Assembly: GCA_947167105.1 (NCBI GenBank)
Contig: CAMVGU010000020.1
Span: 1-60,528 of the forward strand
Direction of reading: 5' to 3'
Length of the DNA stretch: 60,528 bases
Source: an uncultured Selenomonas sp.
GTDB taxonomy: Bacteria; Bacillota; Negativicutes; Selenomonadales; Selenomonadaceae
Shown: in pieces, positions 8,396-15,895 of the stretch
Layout of the letters: each line of letters starts with the position of its first letter
Numbering within the stretch: position 1 is the stretch's first letter
Made by a program: the position numbers and the translations under genes
Notes under the pieces: generated by a model
Databases searched by the model: none
What the model was told of the DNA's origin: nothing
Seen by the model: the letters and a program-made list of their open reading frames with translations, nothing else

Positions 8396-9433
8396 TTATT
8401 TTCTGAGGAGCGGCTGTGTGCTGCAACGGAAAGCTCCCCCCGCGAATCTCGACAATTTATAATCTATATATTCGACTTTTATACCGCGTTTCTCCAATTC
8501 CCTGCCTACGGTATCTTTGAACGCAATATCCGTTATATAGGTGTGATCGTCAATGGGCAGTCCGTTGGTTGCCAACGCTTGCGCTTCGTCTTTGCTGACG
8601 GTGATTTTGTCCCACGATTTTAACTCCGTCGGCAAACCTTCGGGCATAGCCTCTTCGCATACAATCATTAAACCGTCTCTCGGAAAACTCAGTATGCAAT
8701 CAAGATGCAAAATATCCTTATCCATCTTGACTTCGACAACGTTATAACCGAAATGTTTCAAATAGTTTCTGAGCCATACGACGCCTGCATGGTTGGTAGC
8801 TCGTCCCGAATTTCCCACAAAAACGGTTTTCTTGTAAACCAACACGTCGCCGCCCTCAAGAAACGGCCCGACCGTTGAATCATTGCCTTCCGAGATATCC
8901 GCTTGCGGTATTGACACATAATAGCAACCGCTTTTTTCTGCTTCTTTTTGTAAAATGGGTCTAATCGGAAGAACTTCCAGTCTGCGATAGAGCGAGAACA
9001 CTGAACATTCGATAATATGATTACCGATCGTTATGAACGGATCTCTTGCAAAAAAGTTGGTGACACCTGCGGCTTCTGTGTAACCGTTCTCAACATTTCC
9101 AAGCATTTTCTCGTAATCCGTGAGCAAACGCGGTCTTTGCACTTCGACGCCGTATTTTTCCAGCACTTCTTTCAGATTTTCCCGTTCGAGTGCCCACGCC
9201 TTCATATTTTCATCCGTCACTTCCGGAACCTTAGCGTTAGCATCAACATATTTTAGAATGTTCTTTCCGAGCACAACCTCCGTCTGTGTCAGCACTACGC
9301 GTTTAAGGGGAGCAAATTCGCTTTCCACGAAAACCGTTTCCGCCGCAAAAGCGGTATTCATCCCTCCGGCTGTGCATAGCGCGACTGTTGCCAAAAGCGC
9401 GCAACCCATCATCGAAAACAACTTTTTTTTCAT
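8396..9433 (-). CDS. Exported amidinotransferase/arginine-deiminase-like (pentein) enzyme
   Basis: A 345-residue guanidino-group-modifying fold protein with a cleavable signal peptide (about residues 1-30). Catalytic positions of the family are visible: EGGD at 193-196, His-Leu-Asp at 243-245 and the nucleophile in GGAFRCSTQPL (Cys337). The GG-x-RC-x-TQPL ending resembles amidinotransferases (StrB1/glycine amidinotransferase group) more than classical arginine deiminases. Members act on arginine or other guanidino compounds by a Cys thiouronium intermediate; export to the periplasm is uncommon for the family. Substrate unknown. It sits upstream of the SYLF gene, and GGAGGC precedes the ATG. 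AT-rich codons match the island. Confidence 0.82.
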   Translation of the reverse strand: MKKKLFSMMGCALLATVALCTAGGMNTAFAAETVFVESEFAPLKRVVLTQTEVVLGKNILKYVDANAKVPEVTDENMKAWALERENLKEVLEKYGVEVQRPRLLTDYEKMLGNVENGYTEAAGVTNFFARDPFITIGNHIIECSVFSLYRRLEVLPIRPILQKEAEKSGCYYVSIPQADISEGNDSTVGPFLEGGDVLVYKKTVFVGNSGRATNHAGVVWLRNYLKHFGYNVVEVKMDKDILHLDCILSFPRDGLMIVCEEAMPEGLPTELKSWDKITVSKDEAQALATNGLPIDDHTYITDIAFKDTVGRELEKRGIKVEYIDYKLSRFAGGAFRCSTQPLLRK

Positions 9434-9607
9434 CTGTTTGCCTCCTTAAAGTGTAGTATACCCAAATCGCGTCTTATACGAGAATCTATGTTGCTTTTTC
9501 GACTCTCAAATAATTTGACGAAATCATTACGTTTTCTCATAATTACCACTTTCAAAAAATTTGTGAACTACTCCCGCTTCTATAGGCGGGAGTAGTTCAT
9601 TTTCACT

Positions 9608-11263
9608 TTAGACAGAAAAAACTTTTTTGCCTTCAAAATAAGTCGCGATAGGCTTAGCCTCGTGAATTTCAGTTTCCGGACAAGACAAAACATCTTTGTT
9701 GACGAGGAGGAAGTCGGCATATTTGCCGGTCTTGATACTGCCGCGTTCGTTTTCGATGAACATTTGCTTTGCGACGTTGATTGTCAGAGTCGTAATGGCT
9801 TGTTCGCGGGTGATTAATTCTTCCGGCCAACGAGGTTTTCCGTTTTCGAGGTGCCATTGACCCGTAACGGCAACTTCAATAATGCCGAACGGATCGTCGG
9901 GGCTGCCGGTCAATGCGGGAAAGTCCGAGTGCGAGGTTACGTTAACGCCGTTGTCGAAGTATGACTTCATCGGGTAACCTTCTTCGTCCATGTTTCCGGG
10001 AAGACGTTCCATCAGAAAATCTCTCATATCGTCGCTGTTGTGGTGCCAAAGCATACCTTCAGTGACATAAATGTTGTGATCTGCCATGCGCTTGTAGTCC
10101 GGCTGATTGACGTTGTACACGTGAACAAGCGTGTTGCGCATTTCGTCCTTGCCGCCGTTAACGTATGCGTTGACGACGCGATTGACCGCCTTATTGCCCA
10201 TTGTGTGAATATGCATCGTCAAATTTTTTTCGTTAGATTTGCGCGTAATGTAGGTAACTTCGCCTTCCGCCCAGTTGGCGATTCCCTGATGTCCGTCATT
10301 ATAAAGCGGTTCGATAAAGCCCGTACCGGTTTCAACCGTGCCGTCCATGAAAAGTTTTACCCAGTTTGTCTTTACATGCTCGGACGCATACTTTTGAACT
10401 TCAAGTGACTTGACCAAATTTTTATCAATGTCCATCCAACTTTCAAGTTCGTAAGCCAAGCCGGCTATTAAATGAAGGTCGCCCGCCTTGTCCATTTCAT
10501 TCGCGGCTTTATAATAACTTTCATTGTAGAAATAGTTACTCCAACCGTCCATATACATTGTGTAGCCTTCCGACAACAATTTTTGCTGAAGATCCACCAG
10601 AGCTTCTTTTGCAACTTCAACCGGAAAAAGTCTGTCACTGTCCAAAAATGAGCGCGTATAAGTTCCTGCCTGTTCCTTCAAAAAACCTGTAGGCGTGCCA
10701 TCCGCGCCCATGACAATTTCTCCGCCGCGAATTTCTTTCTTAAGAACCGTACCGTCCGCCGACATAATTCCCGCGTTGACAAGCGCAATCGTATTTACAA
10801 GCCCTTTATGACCTTCTTCGTCCGCAAGATAAATCGGAATATCGCTGCAAATTTCATCAAGTTGTTGGCGTGTCGGCATATTTTCTTCAAATTTTTTAAA
10901 TTGCCAGCCGAACCCAAGTACAGACGTTGCACCGGTATCCCTTGCCTTTTTTACCGCCGCAGGAACTATTTCTTTCAAAAATTCTTCAGGCGTAGATTCT
11001 CTGTTAATGGCTGTGCCGACTTTCGGGACACCGATACCTATCGAATAATGCGCGTGACCGTTGCCGCAAGCAGGCATTACCAGCCCTTTGCCGGTGTAGT
11101 CAATGACTTCAGTATTTTTGTCAATAAAATTTTCAGCGCCATTTTTATCGCCGACGTAAATAAACTTGCCGTCTTTAACCGCAAACGCCTCGACAATCTG
11201 ATTACCTTCGGAAGTGAAGATTTTACCGTAAACAACCATCTCTGCTGCATTGGTTTTCATCAT
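9608..11263 (-). CDS. YtcJ-like metal-dependent amidohydrolase (amidohydrolase 3 family)
   Basis: A 551-residue amidohydrolase-superfamily enzyme. The composite N- and C-terminal beta-sandwich surrounds a TIM barrel; the metal motif GNGHAHYS puts His70 and His72 in place, and MHIHTMGNKAVN and TSHSDFPALTGSP carry later ligands. No signal peptide is seen, so it is probably cytoplasmic. The family hydrolyses C-N bonds such as N-acyl amino acids and cyclic amides; the substrate is unknown. The start is ATG ATG with AGGAGGG upstream. Its last about 56 residues are closely matched by a gene fragment at 46746-46920, so a second copy once existed there. Confidence 0.9.
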   Translation of the reverse strand: MMKTNAAEMVVYGKIFTSEGNQIVEAFAVKDGKFIYVGDKNGAENFIDKNTEVIDYTGKGLVMPACGNGHAHYSIGIGVPKVGTAINRESTPEEFLKEIVPAAVKKARDTGATSVLGFGWQFKKFEENMPTRQQLDEICSDIPIYLADEEGHKGLVNTIALVNAGIMSADGTVLKKEIRGGEIVMGADGTPTGFLKEQAGTYTRSFLDSDRLFPVEVAKEALVDLQQKLLSEGYTMYMDGWSNYFYNESYYKAANEMDKAGDLHLIAGLAYELESWMDIDKNLVKSLEVQKYASEHVKTNWVKLFMDGTVETGTGFIEPLYNDGHQGIANWAEGEVTYITRKSNEKNLTMHIHTMGNKAVNRVVNAYVNGGKDEMRNTLVHVYNVNQPDYKRMADHNIYVTEGMLWHHNSDDMRDFLMERLPGNMDEEGYPMKSYFDNGVNVTSHSDFPALTGSPDDPFGIIEVAVTGQWHLENGKPRWPEELITREQAITTLTINVAKQMFIENERGSIKTGKYADFLLVNKDVLSCPETEIHEAKPIATYFEGKKVFSV

Positions 11264-11281
11264 AGTCCCTCCTAAACTTTT

Positions 11282-11375
11282 TAAGGGAATCTCTAAAAAC
11301 GATTTTTTGTTATCTCCCCGCCGCGAAGCGGCAGGGAGATAACGGAACGTAATTGTAATTTTAGGGAGTTTTTTA
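11282..11375. mobile_element. Miniature inverted-repeat-like element, copy A (right end lost)
   Basis: It starts with the terminal repeat TAAGGGAATCTCTAAAAA. Then comes a 33-bp hairpin (TTATCTCCC arm, GCCGC-GAA-GCGGC core, GGGAGATAA arm) and a unique tail. A 63-bp stretch (11305-11367) is identical to 12540-12602. Copy B retains the opposite terminal repeat, so together they define a roughly 90-100-bp non-coding element. No transposase is nearby. Confidence 0.55.
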
Positions 11376-11390
11376 GCAACGTCATTAACT

Positions 11391-11441
11391 TAAGCTTTCC
11401 CCTTGAGGGGAAGGGGGACCGCATTAGCGGTGGATGAGGTG
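11391..11441. repeat. Dispersed intergenic palindromic repeat, copy 3 (inverted)
   Basis: CTTTCCCCTTGAGGGGAAG followed by GGGACCGCATTAGCGGTGG, the inverse orientation of the family at 1972-2015. The CTTTCCCC/GGGGAAG arms form a local hairpin. Confidence 0.65.
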
Positions 11442-11493
11442 TCAAACCTCCTTGAAAATTTATTTGAAATAAAGCTGGCAATAAGCTAAAACC

Positions 11494-12510
11494 TTATTTA
11501 CTTAAAATATATTTTTCAGCATTTAAGTGAAATACCTTTTCTTTTTCTTCTTCGGTTAATTCTAAAGAATCCATAAATTTCATCATATCAGACAAGCTTT
11601 CATACGGATAATCAGAACCAAAAATAATGCTATCTATACCAAGCACCTTCTTCGTACATTCGAAAGCAGGTTTAGACATATTGCCGCTTGTTGTTACAAC
11701 AACATTTTTATTTTTAAAGTAATAAGAAACAGTATGTTTCATTTTTACTTCGTCATCCCGAATCCATTTAAAACGATTATCAACTCTATCCAATATAAAT
11801 GGGAAAAATTCGCCCAAATGACCAAGAATCATTCTTAAGTTGGGGAATTTATCAAATGTCCCGTTTAATATGATTCTTAATGATGTTTTCATAGCATCTA
11901 AGCCAAAACCAAGTCCAGGGGAAGAATATACGTAACCCATGTCTTTCATATCTTTATCATCAGATGCTTGTGGATGAACATAAAACGCGCATCCCAATTC
12001 TTCAGCTTTGGCAAGCAAAGGAAGATATTTTTCTTCATATAAATGTTCATTCTTATAATTAGAATGTGTGTGCCAATATTTAAAACCAAGCTCTTTTACA
12101 CAGCGTTCAAGTTCTTTTATGGCCGCATCAACATAAGGTGTTGGTAAAACGGCAGCGCCAAGGAAACGCTCTGAATATTTGTTTATAATTTCAGCAACAG
12201 CCTCATTAGATTTCTGGGCAAAATATATTGCCTCTTTTTCCGGTAATTCTTCCAGTGCAGGGGAAGAGGCCATAACGCCTACATCAATGCCGTTTTTGTC
12301 CATAACGGCTATTCTTTCCGCTCCAAAATTCATTAACTCATCAATGACAGGGTATTCATTCGTTACACCGCCCAAATGCCCAAAAAGTTTATCTCTCACT
12401 TCCAAGGTTTTGGTTTCCGGATAATATCTCGGTGCATTATTACGTGTGGAAAGATATTCCATCAATTCAGGTAAGTAATAGTGAAATTCGCAGTCAATTA
12501 TTTTCATCAT
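11494..12510 (-). CDS. Amidohydrolase 2 (ACMSD/gamma-resorcylate decarboxylase-like) enzyme
   Basis: A 338-residue PF04909-type protein, probably cytoplasmic. The first metal pair is Glu8-x-His10 (DCEFHYY), the arrangement known in gamma-resorcylate decarboxylase rather than the usual HxH. Further ligands fit: His179 in FYVHPQ, catalytic His231 in GHLGE with Glu234, and Asp300 in FGSDYPYE. Such enzymes use a divalent metal for decarboxylation or hydration of aromatic or dienoic acids, so it may not be an amidase at all. The start is ATG ATG with AGGAGGG. The 29 bp across the start and leader are identical to those of the gene ending at 9608, showing a shared origin of the leader. Confidence 0.85.
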   Translation of the reverse strand: MMKIIDCEFHYYLPELMEYLSTRNNAPRYYPETKTLEVRDKLFGHLGGVTNEYPVIDELMNFGAERIAVMDKNGIDVGVMASSPALEELPEKEAIYFAQKSNEAVAEIINKYSERFLGAAVLPTPYVDAAIKELERCVKELGFKYWHTHSNYKNEHLYEEKYLPLLAKAEELGCAFYVHPQASDDKDMKDMGYVYSSPGLGFGLDAMKTSLRIILNGTFDKFPNLRMILGHLGEFFPFILDRVDNRFKWIRDDEVKMKHTVSYYFKNKNVVVTTSGNMSKPAFECTKKVLGIDSIIFGSDYPYESLSDMMKFMDSLELTEEEKEKVFHLNAEKYILSK

Positions 12511-12529
12511 AGTCCCTCCTAAACTTTTT

Positions 12530-12622
12530 TAAAACCATGTTTTGTTATCTCCCCGCCGCGAAGCGGCAGGGAGATAACGGAACGTAATTGTAATTTTAGG
12601 GATTTTTTTAGAGGTTCCCTTA
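12530..12622. mobile_element. Miniature inverted-repeat-like element, copy B (left end lost)
   Basis: It has the same 63-bp body as copy A (12540-12602) but keeps the right terminal repeat, TTTAGAGGTTCCCTTA (12607-12622), which is the inverse of copy A's left end with one mismatch. It lies in the leader of the gene at 11494-12510. Confidence 0.55.
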
Positions 12623-12714
12623 TGCATTCTCCCCTGAAGGGCGGCTGCCCGCCCTCAAGTTCCATAGATGCCACTCTTGCAGTGAAAAAACTTTTCCCAA
12701 AAGCAGGCCGCTTT

Positions 12715-13896
12715 TCATTCGCCCAGCTTGAAGTCGTAATGCTTGGCGTAATCCTCCTGAATGTTCAGGCGGAGCGTCCTGTTCGCCAGGTCGTAAACCG
12801 CCGTGTGCCAGGTCTGCCAGAAATTATCGGGCTGGATGTTCCTGTCATGCAGCTTGTAGGTGTCCATGCCGGCCTGGATCTTGGCCTTGAAATCCGCAGG
12901 CGCGCTTGCGGCTGTCAAATCTCCTACGGTATACTCCGTGTACCAGAAGGGCTCCGTGCTCGCTTCATAAGTCTGGGTATATTTCACACGCTCCATCAAG
13001 CTGGCCATGCCCTCAGCGGATTTCGCGCCCTCTGCATAATGCTCCTTCAGGATGGCGTAGCGCTCAACGCCGCAGGCATGGGGCGTGAGAACCGGGAAGC
13101 CCTTGTAGGTTTTGCCCACGGCTGTCTGCCCTGCCTTCATGTGCTTGGCATAGGGAGTATTCGCTGCGTAGTTGACATAGAAATTGGTCATGATGTTGTC
13201 CGTGTCGTTCCTGGCAACCAGCTTGCCGTCAATGCACTCGATGATGTAAGTCTCCTTCTCGTCAGAGAGCATCCAGTGAAGCCCCCAGGAGCCATAGCCG
13301 CCGTAAATGTCCATGTTCTTCATCAGCTCCACGCCATGGGCAGCGGATTTCGCATGGTCAAGGACGTAGCGGACGACGGCAACGGCATGGATGCGCGGCT
13401 TGCCGTAATTGGTCGAAATCTTGGTGGCGAAGTCCAGATCGGTGGCGGGAGCGACGTTGCAGTTCATGGCCACGCCGTTTTCATTGATGCCGTCAAAAGT
13501 CAGGTTGGGCATGGCGAGCAACTCAGCCTCCGAGACGTTGCCAACCCCCTTGGACTTCAGCGTGAGAATCGCGGCAAGCCCTATGCTGGCGTAGCGTCCC
13601 TCGGACTCTTTGGCGGCAACCTTGATCACAAATTCCGGGACGTCGGAGTAGTCAAGATCCAAATTGCGCCCGTAGAAGTTTCCGTTGCGTACAGCGGAGC
13701 AGGCGAAGCCGGTCTTGACCTTTTCGCCCGTCGTAAGGTCAGGTACATAGTCGGTGTACTCCATGTAGTACAGGTAATCAGCCAGCTTCTCAGGGGCCGT
13801 GAAAGGGGCTGCCTGCGCCGCTGAAACGCATACGGTGAAGCAGAAAGCCATAAGCGCAGACACAAAGAGACGGAACTCTTTTTTGAAAATACTCAT
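12715..13896 (-). CDS. Exported Ntn hydrolase, choloylglycine hydrolase / C45 acyltransferase-like
   Basis: A 393-residue protein with a Sec signal peptide (cleavage near AQA-AP). The predicted Ntn nucleophile is Cys66 in FACSAV, followed by the family block NGNFYGRNLDLDY and later GVAMNCNVA and WGLHWMLSD. Members hydrolyse linear amides such as bile-salt conjugates, penicillin V or N-acyl homoserine lactones. A nucleophile at position 66 means about 35 residues beyond the signal peptide must be removed by self-processing, as in acyltransferase precursors. It is clearly more GC-rich than both neighbours and lies between two direct copies of a 16-bp element end, so it appears to be a separate insertion in the island. 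AGGAGGAGATCGGCA precedes the ATG. Confidence 0.82.
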   Translation of the reverse strand: MSIFKKEFRLFVSALMAFCFTVCVSAAQAAPFTAPEKLADYLYYMEYTDYVPDLTTGEKVKTGFACSAVRNGNFYGRNLDLDYSDVPEFVIKVAAKESEGRYASIGLAAILTLKSKGVGNVSEAELLAMPNLTFDGINENGVAMNCNVAPATDLDFATKISTNYGKPRIHAVAVVRYVLDHAKSAAHGVELMKNMDIYGGYGSWGLHWMLSDEKETYIIECIDGKLVARNDTDNIMTNFYVNYAANTPYAKHMKAGQTAVGKTYKGFPVLTPHACGVERYAILKEHYAEGAKSAEGMASLMERVKYTQTYEASTEPFWYTEYTVGDLTAASAPADFKAKIQAGMDTYKLHDRNIQPDNFWQTWHTAVYDLANRTLRLNIQEDYAKHYDFKLGE

Positions 13897-13952
13897 TGCC
13901 GATCTCCTCCTAGTTTTTTCCTACAGCGTGCTATTTTTCATTCCTGAAATTC

Positions 13953-14063
13953 CTAGGAAAACTTCGACTGGGCAAAAACTGCACCGGAGCCTGTGGCAAA
14001 GAGAGTGAACATCACTCCTGCCAGGGACGCAGTAAGTGCTTTCCTGAAAAAAGATCGATTCAT
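13953..14063 (-). pseudogene. Orphan signal-peptide ORF (36 residues), truncated exported protein
   Basis: An ATG with a good AGGAGG site 8 nt upstream encodes MNRSFFRKALTASLAGVMF and a hydrophobic core, a cleavage-like AVFA-Q, then stops after SKFS. It looks like the first codons of an exported protein whose body is gone. It shares the GC-rich composition of the adjacent Ntn hydrolase. The remainder of the 13.9-14.24 kb gap shows no further gene. Confidence 0.5.
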
Positions 14064-14230
14064 AAGCTAACCTCCTATTACGAATTTCTCGTCCACATTG
14101 ACGGGGCCGCAATCTCCTTGCTCCCGAAAATACTGCCGTGCCTCTCCTATGTGCTCATGATATCTCCCTCCTTTTTGCCTTTGCTGCTTGAACCTTCGTG
14201 CAATCAGGCCGAAATACTGCCAGGCCATAA

Positions 14231-14246
14231 TTTAGAGGTTCCCTTA
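14231..14246. repeat. Solo terminal repeat of the miniature element
   Basis: TTTAGAGGTTCCCTTA is identical to 12607-12622 and in direct orientation. Its last three bases supply the stop codon of the amidohydrolase ending at 14244. The two copies flank the GC-rich 1.6-kb segment. Confidence 0.6.
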
Positions 14247-15875
14247 GGCTTTGTAGACTTCTTCGCCGTCAATGATAGTGGCGATAATCTTTGCCTTTGC
14301 AACTTTTTCCAAATCGTCGTGCAGGAAATCGCAGTCAAACACCGTCATATTGGCGATTTTTCCGAACTCGATGGAACCCAAGCGGCTTTCCTGGCGCCAT
14401 TGACGGGCAACGTTTATCGTCATTGCGCGAAGCGACTGTTCGCGAGTGATAGCTTCTTCCATATTGCGCGGTTTTGCTACCTTTCCGATCCCTTTTGGAA
14501 AGTCGCGCGCTTCGGCAGCGTAAAAGCTGTTTTTGATGTCGAACAGCGGCGAAACAGGATAATCCGAATGAAATACCACGTTCGCGCCCGCGTCATAGAA
14601 AGATTTTATCGGATAGCCTTTCTCCGCGATTGCTTCGCCGACGTATCTGACTTCCTGTTCATAAATGTTCGCTTCTTTCGGACACCAAAGAGTAAAAACA
14701 GCCGGTACGGAGCCAGTCTTTGCCATACGCTGGATATCTTCTTCCCGGACAAATTGCAAATGCGCCAAAATGTTGCGCTGATCCATATCGCCGGTAATTT
14801 TCTCCGCGTCCTCAATGCAATCAAGCATAAATTTCGTTGCGCCGTTTCCTATGGAATGAACATGCACTGAGAGCCCTTCGGCATCCGCCGCAACAATCAA
14901 GTCAACCATTTTGTCATGGTCGTTGAAACGTTCCAGGCCGTGATAACCGGGCGTATCAAGATAATCGTCAATTTGCCAGCCGGTATGCGCCTCGATTACG
15001 CCGTCCAGAAAAGCCTTGACGCCTACGACATGGAAATATTCGTTGCTGTATTTTGCGCGGTCTGCGGCAATACGGGCAACCTCCGCTTTGGGACTTTCGG
15101 GGTTCGGGGGAACCATTAAAAAGGCGTAAGTGCGCATTTTCAGCTTGCCTTCCTTTTCAAGTTCATAATACGCTTGGGTAACGCTGGGGTGGAGAAGCTC
15201 GACTCCGGCATCCGCTACAGCCGTAAATCCGTTTTGTATGGCGATATCCTGCCACGCCAGCAAAAAGTTTTTGAAGTCGTCAAATGATCGGGGAAGCTTA
15301 GGCACAATTTCATATAATGGTCCTTCGCAAACATAACCGTCCGGCTCGCCGTTTTCATCCACGTGTACCTGGTCATAGCCGTATTTTTTAGCGTACGCCG
15401 CGTCAATGCCCGCCCATTCCAACGCCTTTGTGTTAAACAACATAGAATGTCCGTCGATCGTGTTCATCATCAACGGCTTATCGGGACAAATTTCATCAAG
15501 ATAGGCTTTGGTTTTATATTCCTCATTTTGAATCCAGCCTGCCGCCATATAAACTTCTTTATCAGGATTTTTCGCGATATAATCCTTGATTACTTCGCGG
15601 TATTTATCGTAGTCGGTCAAACGAAACTGCGAAAGATTAGCCTGCCCGATAGCGCGGTCGCCTGCCAGAGCGCCGTGGGAGTGGGCTTCAAGGAAACCGG
15701 GATAAATGAAATTTTCGCCGTAATCCAAGATTTTTGCGTCCGCACCCGCAAGCTTTTTCGCCTCGTCAGCGTCGCCGATATAGGCAAAAACGCCGTCTTT
15801 GACAAACGCCGCCTTGGCAAAGGGCCTCTTTTCGTCAACCGTGATGATGTTGCCAAGAATAACGGTTTTCTTCAT
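14244..15875 (-). CDS. YtcJ-like metal-dependent amidohydrolase (second island copy)
   Basis: A 543-residue amidohydrolase-3 family protein without signal peptide. His65 and His67 (FLEAHSHG) start the metal site; later ligands lie in VHVHSIGNGAT and FHSDYPVSP. It has the same architecture as the enzyme at 9608-11263 but is clearly a different subfamily. Its closest relative in the window is the broken, Tat-exported enzyme at 47019-48836 (shared NAGVELL/DAGVELL and YALEEEGKLK-type segments). The reaction is probably C-N hydrolysis of a small amide or heterocycle; substrate unknown. It is placed head-to-tail downstream of the esterase gene. AT-rich codons. Confidence 0.9.
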   Translation of the reverse strand: MKKTVILGNIITVDEKRPFAKAAFVKDGVFAYIGDADEAKKLAGADAKILDYGENFIYPGFLEAHSHGALAGDRAIGQANLSQFRLTDYDKYREVIKDYIAKNPDKEVYMAAGWIQNEEYKTKAYLDEICPDKPLMMNTIDGHSMLFNTKALEWAGIDAAYAKKYGYDQVHVDENGEPDGYVCEGPLYEIVPKLPRSFDDFKNFLLAWQDIAIQNGFTAVADAGVELLHPSVTQAYYELEKEGKLKMRTYAFLMVPPNPESPKAEVARIAADRAKYSNEYFHVVGVKAFLDGVIEAHTGWQIDDYLDTPGYHGLERFNDHDKMVDLIVAADAEGLSVHVHSIGNGATKFMLDCIEDAEKITGDMDQRNILAHLQFVREEDIQRMAKTGSVPAVFTLWCPKEANIYEQEVRYVGEAIAEKGYPIKSFYDAGANVVFHSDYPVSPLFDIKNSFYAAEARDFPKGIGKVAKPRNMEEAITREQSLRAMTINVARQWRQESRLGSIEFGKIANMTVFDCDFLHDDLEKVAKAKIIATIIDGEEVYKA

Positions 15876-15895
15876 CTAGATTACCTCCCATAATT

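Noticed and set aside
11293..11481. 62-codon ORF over the intergenic repeats
   Set aside because: It is composed entirely of the miniature element and palindromic repeat copy 3.
12622..13824. Long plus-strand open frame opposite the Ntn hydrolase gene
   Set aside because: It lies almost wholly antisense to a gene with signal peptide, catalytic motifs and ribosome-binding site; its own product has no family-like pattern and is a by-product of GC-rich codons.
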